From Bacteroidota bacterium (GTDB lineage Bacteria; Bacteroidota; Bacteroidia; Sphingobacteriales; Sphingobacteriaceae), in assembly GCA_018828585.1 (NCBI GenBank), contig JAHJVW010000106.1, positions 1 to 46,686 on the forward strand: DNA of 46,686 bases, in the 5' to 3' direction. The position numbers and the translations under genes are program-made. Below the pieces are notes generated by a model, which worked only from the letters and a program-made list of their open reading frames with translations, was not told the DNA's origin and did not search any database. Positions 7,573 through 17,230 of the stretch are shown here, piece by piece. Positions within the stretch are counted from its first letter, which is position 1; every line of letters begins with the position of its first letter.

Positions 7573-9213
7573 ATGAAAATAGCTTTAGCTCAACTTAATT
7601 ATCACATAGGTAACTTCGAAGATAACACTAAGAAAATAATCCAAACTATCCATAATCAAAAGCAAAATGGGGTTGATTTAGTTGTTTTTTCAGAGTTATG
7701 CATTTGCGGTTATCCACCTCGCGATTTTCTAGAATATCCTGAATTTATAGAAATATGCAAAGCTTCCGCAGATGAAATTGCTAAAGAAACTAAAGGAATT
7801 GCTTGCATTATTGGGTTGCCAATGGTTAATCCCGTTGTTGAAGGTAAAGACTTATTTAATGTCGCTTTTTTTATTGAAGATGGTGAGATTAAACAAATTA
7901 TAAAGAAGGCGCTGCTGCCAACTTATGATGTTTTTGATGAGTATCGTTATTTTGAACCTGCCAAAGAATTTAAATGTGTTGATTTCAAAGGACACAAAAT
8001 TGCATTAACTATCTGCGAAGATTTATGGAATTTAGGTGATAATCCTCTCTATCAAATTTGTCCAATGGATGAGTTGATGAAAGAAGAACCAGATTTGATG
8101 ATTAATATTGCGGCCTCTCCTTTCGCCTATAATCACGACGAGGAGCGTATTTTTGTCCTTTCACAAAATTCCAGAAAATATAATCTTCCACTTTTTTATG
8201 TCAACCATGTGGGAGCCCAAACTGAATTGATTTTTGATGGTGGCTCTCTGGTTTTTGATCGGGCGGGAGACTTAATCTCGGAGTTTGATTACTTTAAAGA
8301 AGAGGTGAGAGTTTTTGATATTGAACAAGTTCAAAGTGCTATTGTATTAAGCAAAGAAAGCCCTCGTCAAAATGATACCGAACAAGTCTACCAAGCATTA
8401 ATTTTAGGGATTAAAGATTATTTTAAAAAGTCAGGCTTTAAGCAAGCGATTCTTGGTCTTTCAGGTGGAATTGACTCAGCCGTTGTTTGTGCTTTAGCCT
8501 GTGAAGCTTTAGGCGCCGAGAATGTCATGGCTGTTTTAATGCCTTCCAAATATTCTTCAGATCATTCTATTAAAGATGCAGAGGATTTAGCAAAGAATAT
8601 TGGTTGTAAGCAAACCATTATTCCCATAAAAGATATTGCCGATGCTTTTGATGAAACTTTAGCCAAAGAATTTACAGGATTAGCAGCAAATATTACCGAA
8701 GAGAATATTCAAGCTCGTTCACGAGGAGTTTTATTAATGGCCATGTCAAATAAGTTTGGTTATATTTTATTAAACACTAGTAATAAAAGTGAGTCTGCCG
8801 TAGGTTATGGCACTTTATATGGCGATATGTGTGGAGCAATTTCTGTAATTGGCGATTGTTATAAAACGCAGGTTTATCAATTGGCCGAGTATATCAACAG
8901 AGAACGAGAAATTATTCCGATAAATACCATCAATAAAGCTCCATCAGCTGAATTGAGACCTGACCAAAAAGATTCTGATTCTTTGCCAGATTATGATATT
9001 TTAGATAAAATTCTTTTTGAATATATCGAGATGAAGAAAAGTTCAAAAGCAATCATTGCAGATGGTTATGATGAAGTATTGGTGAATCGAATTATTAAAT
9101 TAGTTAACAAAGCAGAATTTAAAAGATATCAAACGCCTCCAACTCTACGCGTTTCGCCTAAAGCTTTTGGCATGGGAAGAAGAATGCCTATTGTGGGGAA
9201 ATATTTAACTTGA
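7573..9213 (+). CDS. nadE: Glutamine-dependent NAD+ synthetase
   Basis: A 546-residue two-domain enzyme making NAD+ from deamido-NAD+, ATP and glutamine, the last step of NAD synthesis. The N-terminal nitrilase-type glutaminase domain has the triad Glu41, Lys112 (KALLPTYDVF) and Cys148 (ICEDLW). The C-terminal synthetase domain has the PP-loop SGGIDS at residues 297-302 and the typical end RVSPKAFGMGRRMPI. Length and domains are complete, so the cell can use glutamine rather than free ammonia. It converges with the gene at 9222, with only 8 nt between stops and no terminator seen there. Confidence 0.97.
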   Translation: MKIALAQLNYHIGNFEDNTKKIIQTIHNQKQNGVDLVVFSELCICGYPPRDFLEYPEFIEICKASADEIAKETKGIACIIGLPMVNPVVEGKDLFNVAFFIEDGEIKQIIKKALLPTYDVFDEYRYFEPAKEFKCVDFKGHKIALTICEDLWNLGDNPLYQICPMDELMKEEPDLMINIAASPFAYNHDEERIFVLSQNSRKYNLPLFYVNHVGAQTELIFDGGSLVFDRAGDLISEFDYFKEEVRVFDIEQVQSAIVLSKESPRQNDTEQVYQALILGIKDYFKKSGFKQAILGLSGGIDSAVVCALACEALGAENVMAVLMPSKYSSDHSIKDAEDLAKNIGCKQTIIPIKDIADAFDETLAKEFTGLAANITEENIQARSRGVLLMAMSNKFGYILLNTSNKSESAVGYGTLYGDMCGAISVIGDCYKTQVYQLAEYINREREIIPINTINKAPSAELRPDQKDSDSLPDYDILDKILFEYIEMKKSSKAIIADGYDEVLVNRIIKLVNKAEFKRYQTPPTLRVSPKAFGMGRRMPIVGKYLT

Positions 9214-9221
9214 TGAATATT

Positions 9222-9890
9222 TTAATCATTTAAAACATTTTTAAAACTCTTTAAAAATGGCTTTAGAGATCCAGAAAAGAATATAAATGATAGTTCTTTA
9301 TCTGATTTTTCGAAAGTAAACTTAGCCAAATCTTTATTTTGAGAATATACCCATTCATTATTTTCGAATAAGATTCCATAACCTTTTACTGAATAAATAG
9401 GCTGAATAGTCTTTTTAGGACATAATTCTTCTTTCAAATATTTTTTTGAATTATAAAATTTCTCTTCAGGTTGCATAGAAAAAGTTAAAGCAGATTGATC
9501 ATCCTTTTTAAAAACATAATTATTAATTGTATAAATCATCTCATTTCTTTTTTCAAATTTAATAGAGAAATCAAATTTATTAATCACGATGAGCAATGAA
9601 TCTGTTAACATAAAAATATCGTCCAAGTTTTGAGTGACTCTAACATAAACATCATTATTCTCTTTAAGGACTAGCTTTTCGTTGTGTTTTAGAGAAGAGA
9701 AATTCACTTTAATCACATTGGGTTTAATAGCATATAAACTAACTACGTCATGCTCAGAAAAAACACTTAAAGTTTGATTTTCAAATTTTTTATGATCGTA
9801 AACTTTAAGGTCAAAAGATACTTGTGCCTTTAATTGTAAAATACTTGAGAAAAAGATGAATGTGATATAAAGGATCACTTTTAACCGCAT
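9222..9890 (-). CDS. Secreted protein of unknown function
   Basis: A 222-residue protein with an N-terminal signal peptide (about residues 1-22, ending LQLKAQ). The mature part is rich in Lys, Asn, Phe and Ser and has no motif I recognise. A beta-rich periplasmic or surface protein is possible. It is the last gene of a minus-strand run that includes a two-component system, 46 nt after the DUF1345 gene, so it may be co-transcribed or separate. I see no terminator after it; it abuts nadE tail to tail. Confidence 0.65.
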   Translation of the reverse strand: MRLKVILYITFIFFSSILQLKAQVSFDLKVYDHKKFENQTLSVFSEHDVVSLYAIKPNVIKVNFSSLKHNEKLVLKENNDVYVRVTQNLDDIFMLTDSLLIVINKFDFSIKFEKRNEMIYTINNYVFKKDDQSALTFSMQPEEKFYNSKKYLKEELCPKKTIQPIYSVKGYGILFENNEWVYSQNKDLAKFTFEKSDKELSFIFFSGSLKPFLKSFKNVLND

Positions 9891-9936
9891 AACTCCAAAT
9901 TATAATATTTGTACCTATTAAAATAGCTAATCAACC

Positions 9937-10614
9937 CTAATTTATCAAGTTAGAAACTATACTTATGGTTAATGCAATTATAACAGTATTAAATACAAAT
10001 GAGATTAAACCATGAAGCAAAGCTGATCTTCTCAAAATTCGATCACCAATTTCTACATCGGATACCTGAAAAGTCATTCCCAAAACAAAAGAGAAATAAG
10101 CAAAATCAAGATAATCTGGCTCTTTTTCATCTGGGAAAGATAAACCCATTTTATACGAGCCCTTCACTTTTGGATTTTTTAAATAGTAAAGATGAGCATA
10201 CCTGAACGTGAATACAGTATGCAGCATCCACCAAGCAGAAATCACTGAACTAATAGATAAAATTAAATATTCTGCAAACTGTCTCCCTTTTAGTTCTTTA
10301 ATAGTACTTAACATTAAAACAATAGAAAAGAGCCCTATTAAACATGCCGCGATAACGAATAGGAATATAAAAGTTCTATTAGAGTCTTGCGATGAAGCGA
10401 GCTTTTTAACCTCGATGGGGTGAATAGACAAAATAGTTATCCAAGATAAAAAAAGATGGCTGATAGAATAAGCCAACCAAGTAATTAAAAATGAACTAGC
10501 ATTAAATCTTTGGGTAAATACAAAAAAGTAAGAGGCAACAGCTGTTGCTGAAATAAGTGAAATATAAAGCCTATGATGAGCATTTAATCTATTGATATGC
10601 TTTAAATATTTCAC
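9937..10614 (-). CDS. DUF1345 family membrane protein
   Basis: A 225-residue integral membrane protein with about five hydrophobic segments. The C-terminal part has the family-typical features: a DFAYFSFVLGMTFQVSD segment, then a basic stretch and LLHGLISFVFNTVIIALTI. The family is found in many bacteria and its function is unknown. It lies 12 nt after the response regulator gene, so it is probably in the same operon as the two-component system and may be part of what that system controls or senses. Confidence 0.85.
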   Translation of the reverse strand: MKYLKHINRLNAHHRLYISLISATAVASYFFVFTQRFNASSFLITWLAYSISHLFLSWITILSIHPIEVKKLASSQDSNRTFIFLFVIAACLIGLFSIVLMLSTIKELKGRQFAEYLILSISSVISAWWMLHTVFTFRYAHLYYLKNPKVKGSYKMGLSFPDEKEPDYLDFAYFSFVLGMTFQVSDVEIGDRILRRSALLHGLISFVFNTVIIALTISIVSNLIN

Positions 10615-10626
10615 AATATCATACTG

Positions 10627-11313
10627 TTAATCTTCTGTAAAACGATAGCCTACCCCACGAACCGTTTGTAAGAAATCTGGTCTATCAGGGTTAGTTTCTA
10701 TTTTCTTTCTTAACCTTACTATGTGCATATCTAAAGTACGGGTATTCACATCAGAATTGTAACCCCAAACTTCCATCATTAAATCATCCCGAGAAATAAC
10801 TTTATTCTTGTTGTTGAGGAAATACAAAAGAATTCGGTTTTCTAAAATAGTAAGCTCAATTTTTTTATTGCTTTTAAGCAAAGAATGGGTATTTGGATGA
10901 TGCTCCATATCACCAAACTTGCTGTGCTCATCTTTATCATGCACCACATATTTAACTTTACTTTCTAACATGGCCACCAAAACCTCCATGTTAAAAGGTT
11001 TGGTTACATAATCAGAAACCCCAAAATTAAACGCATCAATTTTATCAATATCTTGTGATTTAGCAGTCATCATGATGATGATTTTATCAAAACCTTTTTC
11101 TCGCACCTGAGTGCAAACTTCAGATCCCTCTTTGTCTGGCAACATCCAGTCTAGTAAAACAATTTCGGGTTGCTCACTTAATATTAAGTCAATAGCGTTG
11201 TTACCGTTACCAGTTTCTACTACTTTATAACCCTCTTTTTCTAAACGATGAGTCACTAAAAATCTAAGATTTTCATCGTCCTCAATTACTGCAACTTTAA
11301 TATCCTTTTGCAT
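10627..11313 (-). CDS. OmpR-family response regulator
   Basis: A 228-residue two-component transcription factor. The receiver domain has the acidic pair Asp12-Asp13, the phospho-acceptor Asp55 (LLDWMLP), Thr83 and Lys105 (TKPF). The C-terminal winged-helix DNA-binding domain ends in the usual TVRGVGYRF. All conserved residues are present. Its gene follows the sensor kinase gene by 3 nt, so the two form a cognate pair. Target genes cannot be told from sequence; self-regulation of this operon is possible. Confidence 0.95.
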   Translation of the reverse strand: MQKDIKVAVIEDDENLRFLVTHRLEKEGYKVVETGNGNNAIDLILSEQPEIVLLDWMLPDKEGSEVCTQVREKGFDKIIIMMTAKSQDIDKIDAFNFGVSDYVTKPFNMEVLVAMLESKVKYVVHDKDEHSKFGDMEHHPNTHSLLKSNKKIELTILENRILLYFLNNKNKVISRDDLMMEVWGYNSDVNTRTLDMHIVRLRKKIETNPDRPDFLQTVRGVGYRFTED

Positions 11314-11316
11314 TTA

Positions 11317-12987
11317 TCAGTTATCATAAGGTAATATCACTTCAAACTCTGAACCTATATTTGGTTTGCTTTTTACTGTGATGATACCATCCATAAAATT
11401 AACTAGTTCTTTACAGAAAGCTAAACCTAAGCCCACGCTTCCTTGTTGGTTATATCGATTTTGTATTCTATAAAACTTTTTAAAGATGTGATTTAATTCA
11501 TTAGCATCAATCCCAATTCCTGTATCCTTGAAAGAAAAAATAATATCTTTCTTATTTCTTGAGATTTTGATTCCCAAATTCTTACTACCAGGACTAGCAT
11601 ATTTGTAAGCATTCTCCATCAAATTATGGAAAATACTGCTTAAAAGAACTGGATCAGTATTAAATCTCTCTACATCTTCAATCTCCAAATCTATATGATA
11701 ATCAGCATATTTCAATTGAAAAGCGTCAATCATATTTTGAGCAAAAATTTCTAAGTTAATTTCTTGAGGTTTAATTGTGATAGCTTTGTTTTCAATTTGT
11801 GTGAAAGACAATAACTTATTCATCAAATCATTCAACTTATCAGCCTCTTCATCTAAAATGCGTCCATATCTTAAACGCTCTTTTTCACTTAATTCCTTTG
11901 CATTTAAAATATTACTTCCTGCAATTTTAATTACAGAAACAGGCGTTTTAAACTCGTGGGTAAAATTATTAATAAAATCATATTGAAGGCTATATAACTT
12001 CTGATTCACATTTAGATTGCGATAAATAAGTAGCGCAATAAGTGCAAGAATTAAATAGATGATAAATATTCCAACTGCAATTGGCAAAAATCTATGGTTT
12101 ACTTCCCTATTCAAAAAGCTTTGTTCGCTAGAAAAGTGAATTTTATAATCAGTAAACGCACCTGGTAAAGTAATTTCAGTACTAATAATATTGGGTTTTT
12201 CTAACATCGAGTCATAAGAAAGTGGTTTAATACTGATGTTTTGATAGAGCGCTGGATGAATATTTTTTATCTCTAGTTTATATGGATTTAGTTCGAAAGA
12301 AAAAATGTCTAAATCGTATAGCGGAGAAGATGGCTGGGTTTTAAACATCAAATCTTTATAAATTTTGATATCCTCACGCCTCGGAATATTCATATAACTA
12401 ATCTTACTAGGAACTATGCTATAGAATATTTTAAAAATCTGATCATTGGTAAGCGCTTTAGTAGTGTCAGCAGTTTCGATGAAACTGGCAAACTTTAAAC
12501 CTACTTTATTAAATTCATCACTGGTGCTTAGGGACAATAATTCCGGATCCGTCTCTCTAAAAATCACTATTGAATCTTGCGGAACATTTCTTCCAAACTT
12601 AAATAGTGTTTTTAATCCAATAGAAAACCGATTTACTTTTAAACCATCTTTAATGGGATGATTGCTGATATCTGAATCGTAAAATAAAATATGTTCTACA
12701 AAAGGATATTTTTTAAAAACGGTATCAGCATACTTAGCTGCAGAAAGCGAGTCTAAAAATCCTTGATAAAAAGAAAGTTCAGGTATTTTGTTTTGAAAAA
12801 GTCTGTTGTAAGGTTCTACAGTTTGATCTAATACATCAATCTTAAGAGAAGTAAATTCATTTTCTATAAACTTTTTGGTGAGGTTATACCCTAAAATTTG
12901 GGCTACAACCAAAGAAACGGTGATCAAAACCGTAAAGGAAATAATCAGCATAAAGTTTTTCCTATAGCTGTTATTCTTGGTTTCCAT
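11317..12987 (-). CDS. Membrane sensor histidine kinase
   Basis: A 556-residue kinase. A transmembrane helix at about 12-31 and a second at about 301-322 enclose a periplasmic region of some 270 residues with no family I recognise. The HisKA phospho-acceptor is His344 in FTHEFKTPVS. The ATPase domain shows the N box (NLMENAYKY), G1 (DTGIGID) and G2 (GSVGLGLAF). There is no HAMP domain; the helix leads almost directly into the dimerisation region. It sits 6 nt after the S9 peptidase homologue and 3 nt before its regulator, forming a compact operon. Confidence 0.95.
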   Translation of the reverse strand: METKNNSYRKNFMLIISFTVLITVSLVVAQILGYNLTKKFIENEFTSLKIDVLDQTVEPYNRLFQNKIPELSFYQGFLDSLSAAKYADTVFKKYPFVEHILFYDSDISNHPIKDGLKVNRFSIGLKTLFKFGRNVPQDSIVIFRETDPELLSLSTSDEFNKVGLKFASFIETADTTKALTNDQIFKIFYSIVPSKISYMNIPRREDIKIYKDLMFKTQPSSPLYDLDIFSFELNPYKLEIKNIHPALYQNISIKPLSYDSMLEKPNIISTEITLPGAFTDYKIHFSSEQSFLNREVNHRFLPIAVGIFIIYLILALIALLIYRNLNVNQKLYSLQYDFINNFTHEFKTPVSVIKIAGSNILNAKELSEKERLRYGRILDEEADKLNDLMNKLLSFTQIENKAITIKPQEINLEIFAQNMIDAFQLKYADYHIDLEIEDVERFNTDPVLLSSIFHNLMENAYKYASPGSKNLGIKISRNKKDIIFSFKDTGIGIDANELNHIFKKFYRIQNRYNQQGSVGLGLAFCKELVNFMDGIITVKSKPNIGSEFEVILPYDN

Positions 12988-12993
12988 TAGTAC

Positions 12994-14886
12994 CTATTTC
13001 GTAGCGTTTAAGTTTTTATCCAAGAAAATTCCTAGCTGCTTATAAAACTCCATTTTATTCTTTTGATCTCGGAAATTATGATTTTCATTATCCTTCAAAA
13101 TGTAATTTACACTTATTTGTCGTTTTCTAAGCTCTTTTACAAATTGATTCATCTCGTTTACATTAACACTAGGGTCTTTGGCACCTTGCGCTATTAAAAT
13201 TGGTACTTTAATCTTGTCTGATTGAAAAATTGGAGAGGCATATTTCAAATAATCAGCATCACTTTCTGGATTACCAATCATTTCATTTAACATTTGCTGA
13301 TAAGGCTTATAATAAGCCGGGAAACTCTTTAAATAATTAAATAAATTTATAAATCCAGAATAAGAAACGGCGCATTTGTATAACTCAGGATGATAGATTA
13401 CTTGATTTAAAGCAGCGTAACCTCCAAATCTATATCCGTAAATTCCAATTCTTTCAGGATCTGCAATTTTCTCTTTGATCAACCAATTAACGCCATCAGT
13501 AATATCATCCTGCATTTTCTTACCCCATTGTTTAAACCCAGCAGTTTGAAAAGCTTTTCCATATCCGGTTGATCCTCTGAAATTCATTTGAAATACAGCG
13601 TATCCCTTGTTGGCTAAATATTGCACTTCGGACGAATATCCCCATAAATTACGTGTAGAGGGACCTGCATGTGGCATAATAACACATGGTAAATCCTTTT
13701 TATTTTTCCCTAATGGTAAAGTTAAATATCCATGTATAGTGATTCCATCTCTACTTTTATAACTTATCGCTTGCATCGGACACATATTCGATGGATCAAT
13801 TCCTTTATTAACGTCACTTAATTTAACTAAGCTTTTATCCGTTACTTTATACAAATAATAAGCTCCAGGATCTTTATCCGTATATGTTTTTATTAAGAAA
13901 TTATCTTCTAATTTATCCTTATCAATAATTTTAAGCTCTTGATTTGGCAGCTGTGTACTAATATTATCGTACATCTCTTTAGCCTTATCATCAAAGAAAT
14001 GAGTTTCTCTTTTTGATATTTCGTATGTTAAATAAACAAGTTTCTTTTTTGATTTAGAATAAACAACGTCCATCACATCTGCTTGAGGATTTTCATAAAT
14101 CAATCTGGTTTCTTTAGCTAAACTACAATCAAAATCAACTAGCGCCATCTTATCTCTGCCTAAATTTGATAAGGCATAGATATGATTCTTTTCTTCTGTA
14201 AAACAAAGAGGCTGTAATGAATTTTTGAAGTTGTTGCTAATGATTGGTTTAAATTCTACTTGTGTGGACTCGCGAAAATACAAGGTTTCGTTTACGCCAT
14301 CACTCCCAATGGCAAGTTTAACATTTCCATTATTGTCAGAAATCCACTCAACTATGTTTCCTGGATTTTTAATAATCATTACCTTTTCACCAGTTTTCAC
14401 ATTTAGTTGGTAAACATCAAAGCTTTCAGGTACACGTTCGTTCATTGCAATTAAAATGAAGTTGTCATTCGCCTTCATTTCATCAATGACCTCTATCCTT
14501 GTCTTAGGAGAAGTATTAAACTTCTTTATTGACTTCCCATTGCTATTTACTGCAAAAGCCTGATAGTTATCATTATCATCTTTATCTTTTACATAAAACA
14601 ATCGGTTATTTCCTACCCAGAAATAATATTTAATACCTTGATCCTGATAGGAAGTTATTTGGAGTGTTTCATTTTTATCAATTGATTGAATATAAAGATT
14701 CAATTTTCCTTGAAATGGCTTTAAATATGAAAGAAATTTACCATCTGGCGATATATGAAATGATGATTTTTCAGGCTCATTAAAAAAAATGTCTGCACTA
14801 ATCTTAGTTACTTTAACGTTTTGTTGGCAACCAAATAGTAACAAACAACCAACAATAAAAATGTACTTTTTACACAGATCCTTCAT
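12994..14886 (-). CDS. S9 prolyl-oligopeptidase homologue, nucleophile Ser replaced by Arg
   Basis: A predicted lipoprotein of 630 residues. The frame is open to 14922, but the ATG at 14886 is preferred because it starts a lipoprotein signal with LFGC (Cys20). The N-terminal half looks like the beta-propeller of S9 peptidases, and the C-terminal half is an alpha/beta hydrolase domain. The expected GxSxGG motif reads GYRFGGY: the nucleophile position is Arg486, encoded by AGA at 13429-13431. Asp571 (GAKDPSVN) and His603 (NENHNF) of the triad remain, at normal family spacing. The protein is probably catalytically inactive and might be a binding or sensing protein. It is followed 6 nt later by a sensor kinase gene. 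Confidence 0.85.
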   Translation of the reverse strand: MKDLCKKYIFIVGCLLLFGCQQNVKVTKISADIFFNEPEKSSFHISPDGKFLSYLKPFQGKLNLYIQSIDKNETLQITSYQDQGIKYYFWVGNNRLFYVKDKDDNDNYQAFAVNSNGKSIKKFNTSPKTRIEVIDEMKANDNFILIAMNERVPESFDVYQLNVKTGEKVMIIKNPGNIVEWISDNNGNVKLAIGSDGVNETLYFRESTQVEFKPIISNNFKNSLQPLCFTEEKNHIYALSNLGRDKMALVDFDCSLAKETRLIYENPQADVMDVVYSKSKKKLVYLTYEISKRETHFFDDKAKEMYDNISTQLPNQELKIIDKDKLEDNFLIKTYTDKDPGAYYLYKVTDKSLVKLSDVNKGIDPSNMCPMQAISYKSRDGITIHGYLTLPLGKNKKDLPCVIMPHAGPSTRNLWGYSSEVQYLANKGYAVFQMNFRGSTGYGKAFQTAGFKQWGKKMQDDITDGVNWLIKEKIADPERIGIYGYRFGGYAALNQVIYHPELYKCAVSYSGFINLFNYLKSFPAYYKPYQQMLNEMIGNPESDADYLKYASPIFQSDKIKVPILIAQGAKDPSVNVNEMNQFVKELRKRQISVNYILKDNENHNFRDQKNKMEFYKQLGIFLDKNLNATK

Positions 14887-15085
14887 CAAATTAACATTTT
14901 TCAAGAAGATATAAGTTGACATTATTTATTTAAATTTAACCTTGTAAGGGTTTTTAGACCAACCCAAAATAACAAATTATACTACACCAAAATCTAAAAA
15001 ATCAGTAACATTTAAAATACAAGTGAAACTTTGACCCAATCACTGAATGCTTAAATCTATTTAATTTATTTACTTTTAAATATTC

Positions 15086-16891
15086 ATGATAAACTTTTTA
15101 AAATCTTTCCTTTTAGCTTTTATTTTTTTTAGCGCTATAAAAATGATGGCTCAAGATGGCTCTCGGTCTGATTTGGCTAGTCAATATTTTAAAGATGGAG
15201 ATTATGATAAAGCATTAAGTATATATGACCAACTTTATCATGCTAAAAATGGGGATCAAATATTTTATAAGGAATATCTTAACACACTTCTGAAATTAAA
15301 AAAATTTGATGAGGCCGAAAAAGTCATCAAAAAGAAAATCAAAGAAGATCCTAAAAACCGTATTGACCTTGGTCAACTTTATTTAGAAAAAGGGGAAGCT
15401 CCAGAAGCTGATAAAATTTTTAAGACCGTAATAGATGAAATGCCAGCAAATCCATTGGCGATTTCAGAAACTGCTAACATTTTTTATGGAATTGGAAATT
15501 ACGATTATGCCATTAAGACATTTTTAAACGGACGAAAATTATTAAAAGACGATGAAGCCTTCATGTATGAGTTGATTAATCTTTACAGATTTAAAAGAAT
15601 TAAAGAGGGTCTAGCTATAGAGATTTTAAAGATGGTAGAAAATCATCCAGAGTTTTTACAATTAGCCAAAAATAACATCAGCAGAACTTTCGAAAACGAA
15701 GATGACTATAACTTCCTCAAAACTCAACTTCTCAAAAAAATTCAAAAATCTCCTCAAAATATTAGTTTTATTGATTTACTAGCCTGGCAATTTATACAAC
15801 AAAAGCAATTCGATTTAGCCTTGATACAAATTATCGCTTTGGATAGAAGAACAAATGACGATGGTGGACGCGTGTTTTCTTTAGGAAGCATGCTGAGCGA
15901 CAATAAAGCTTACGATGCCGCAAATAGAGCTTACGAATACCTGATTAGTAAAGGAGAAGGCTCTCCATATTATATTCCATCCAGGGTTGCTTTATTGCGT
16001 TCAAAAAATCAACAAATATTAGAGGGTAATTACACCCCCAATGCTATCGAAAGCTTGGCAAACGAATATGAAAAACTAATCAATAAATACGGAAAAAGCT
16101 ATCAAACTATATTTGCCATTAGAGAATTGGCGCATTTAAAAGCTTTCTATCAAAATCAATTACGTGATGCTGAAAAATTATTAGAAGAATGTTTAGCTTT
16201 TAATAATCTTAAGCCCGAAACGCAATCAGAAATAAAACTAGACTTGGCAGACATCTATGTTTTAGATAACCAACGTTGGGAAGCTACCCTACTTTACGGC
16301 CAAGTTGAAAAAACTTTTAGCGGAGAGCCTTTAGGCCAGGAAGCAAAATTTAAAAATGCTAAACTTTCTTTTTATAATGGCGATTTTAGCTGGGCTAAAG
16401 CGCAATTAGATGTTTTAAAAGCCTCCACATCACAACTAATCGCTAATGATGCATTAGATTTAAGTCTTTTAATTCAGGATAATTTAGCATTTGATAGTAC
16501 AGGAAATGCACTAAAATTATATGCTAAAGCAGATTTATTACAATATAAAAATCAAGATGATTTAGCTTTAATTACTTTAGATAGTGTGAGTAAACTATAT
16601 TCTCAGAATGATTTAGCTGACGATATTTTAATGTTAAAATCTAAAATTTATTTAAAACATCATGAATATTCAAAGGCTTCAGATATTTTTAAAGATCTTA
16701 TCAAAAACTATAGTTTTAGTATCTGGGCTGATGATGCGCTTTTCAACTTAGCTATTTTAGAAGAGGATCAATTGAACGATAAAGTTAACGCTCAAAAGCA
16801 TTTTGAAGAACTCATTGAAAAATTCCCCGGTAGTTTATATGTAATAGAAGCCAGAAAAAGATTTAGAAATTTAAGAGGCGATAGTTTATAA
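15086..16891 (+). CDS. Exported TPR-repeat protein
   Basis: A 601-residue protein with a signal peptide (about residues 1-23, ending KMMAQ) and many tetratricopeptide-like helix pairs along its whole length, for example GDYDKALSIYDQLYH near the N-terminus and a repeat around residues 555-590. TPR arrays bind other proteins. This one is probably periplasmic or attached to the outer membrane from inside. It has no catalytic motif. It begins a plus-strand run that continues with DUF4286, rfbC and a pseudouridine synthase, but there is a promoter-like site before DUF4286, so co-transcription is not certain. Confidence 0.8.
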   Translation: MINFLKSFLLAFIFFSAIKMMAQDGSRSDLASQYFKDGDYDKALSIYDQLYHAKNGDQIFYKEYLNTLLKLKKFDEAEKVIKKKIKEDPKNRIDLGQLYLEKGEAPEADKIFKTVIDEMPANPLAISETANIFYGIGNYDYAIKTFLNGRKLLKDDEAFMYELINLYRFKRIKEGLAIEILKMVENHPEFLQLAKNNISRTFENEDDYNFLKTQLLKKIQKSPQNISFIDLLAWQFIQQKQFDLALIQIIALDRRTNDDGGRVFSLGSMLSDNKAYDAANRAYEYLISKGEGSPYYIPSRVALLRSKNQQILEGNYTPNAIESLANEYEKLINKYGKSYQTIFAIRELAHLKAFYQNQLRDAEKLLEECLAFNNLKPETQSEIKLDLADIYVLDNQRWEATLLYGQVEKTFSGEPLGQEAKFKNAKLSFYNGDFSWAKAQLDVLKASTSQLIANDALDLSLLIQDNLAFDSTGNALKLYAKADLLQYKNQDDLALITLDSVSKLYSQNDLADDILMLKSKIYLKHHEYSKASDIFKDLIKNYSFSIWADDALFNLAILEEDQLNDKVNAQKHFEELIEKFPGSLYVIEARKRFRNLRGDSL

Positions 16892-16914
16892 TATACCCCT
16901 ATTTACTAACTTTG
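16885..16914 (+). promoter_or_regulatory. Putative promoter directly before the DUF4286 gene
   Basis: TAacTTTG (16907-16914) is a full match to the -7 consensus. TTTA at 16885-16888 lies 18 nt upstream as a weak -33 element. The box ends 4 nt before the ATG at 16919, so a start site from it would give a nearly leaderless mRNA. Confidence 0.4.
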
Positions 16915-16918
16915 AAGT

Positions 16919-17230
16919 ATGATTATTTACAACGTAACTACAATTATTGAAGAAAGCATTCATGAAGAATATTTAAACTTTATGCATGAAATTCATATGC
17001 CCGAGGTAATGGCATCAGGTAAATTTACTTCTTGCCAGCTGCTAAGATTAACAGAGCCCATAAATGAAGGCATTACCTATTGTGCTCAATACTTCACAGA
17101 TAGTTCTACTAAACTTTCAGACTATAGGGAAACTTATTCCCCAAAACTTCAAGAAGATTTTAAGGAAAGATTCGAAAATAAATATGTCTCTTTTAGAAGT
17201 GTTTTAGAATCTATAAGTCCCATTCAATAA
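16919..17230 (+). CDS. DUF4286 family protein
   Basis: A 103-residue soluble protein of the DUF4286 family, recognised from the opening IIYNVTTIIEESIHEEYLNF and the segment HMPEVMASGKF. It is a small alpha/beta protein resembling a ferredoxin-like or antibiotic-biosynthesis-monooxygenase fold; function unknown. Its stop codon is directly followed by the rfbC start at 17231 with no spacer, so the two are translationally coupled. The start at 16919 is supported by a -7-like box just upstream. Confidence 0.85.
   Translation: MIIYNVTTIIEESIHEEYLNFMHEIHMPEVMASGKFTSCQLLRLTEPINEGITYCAQYFTDSSTKLSDYRETYSPKLQEDFKERFENKYVSFRSVLESISPIQ

Noticed and set aside
9999-10423. Two short plus-strand frames opposite the DUF1345 gene
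   Set aside because: They are antisense to a well-recognised membrane protein, have no family features and no start context, so they are shadows.
14887-14922. Upstream ATG at 14922 as start of the S9 homologue
   Set aside because: It would add 12 residues before an otherwise normal lipoprotein signal peptide; the ATG at 14886 fits better.
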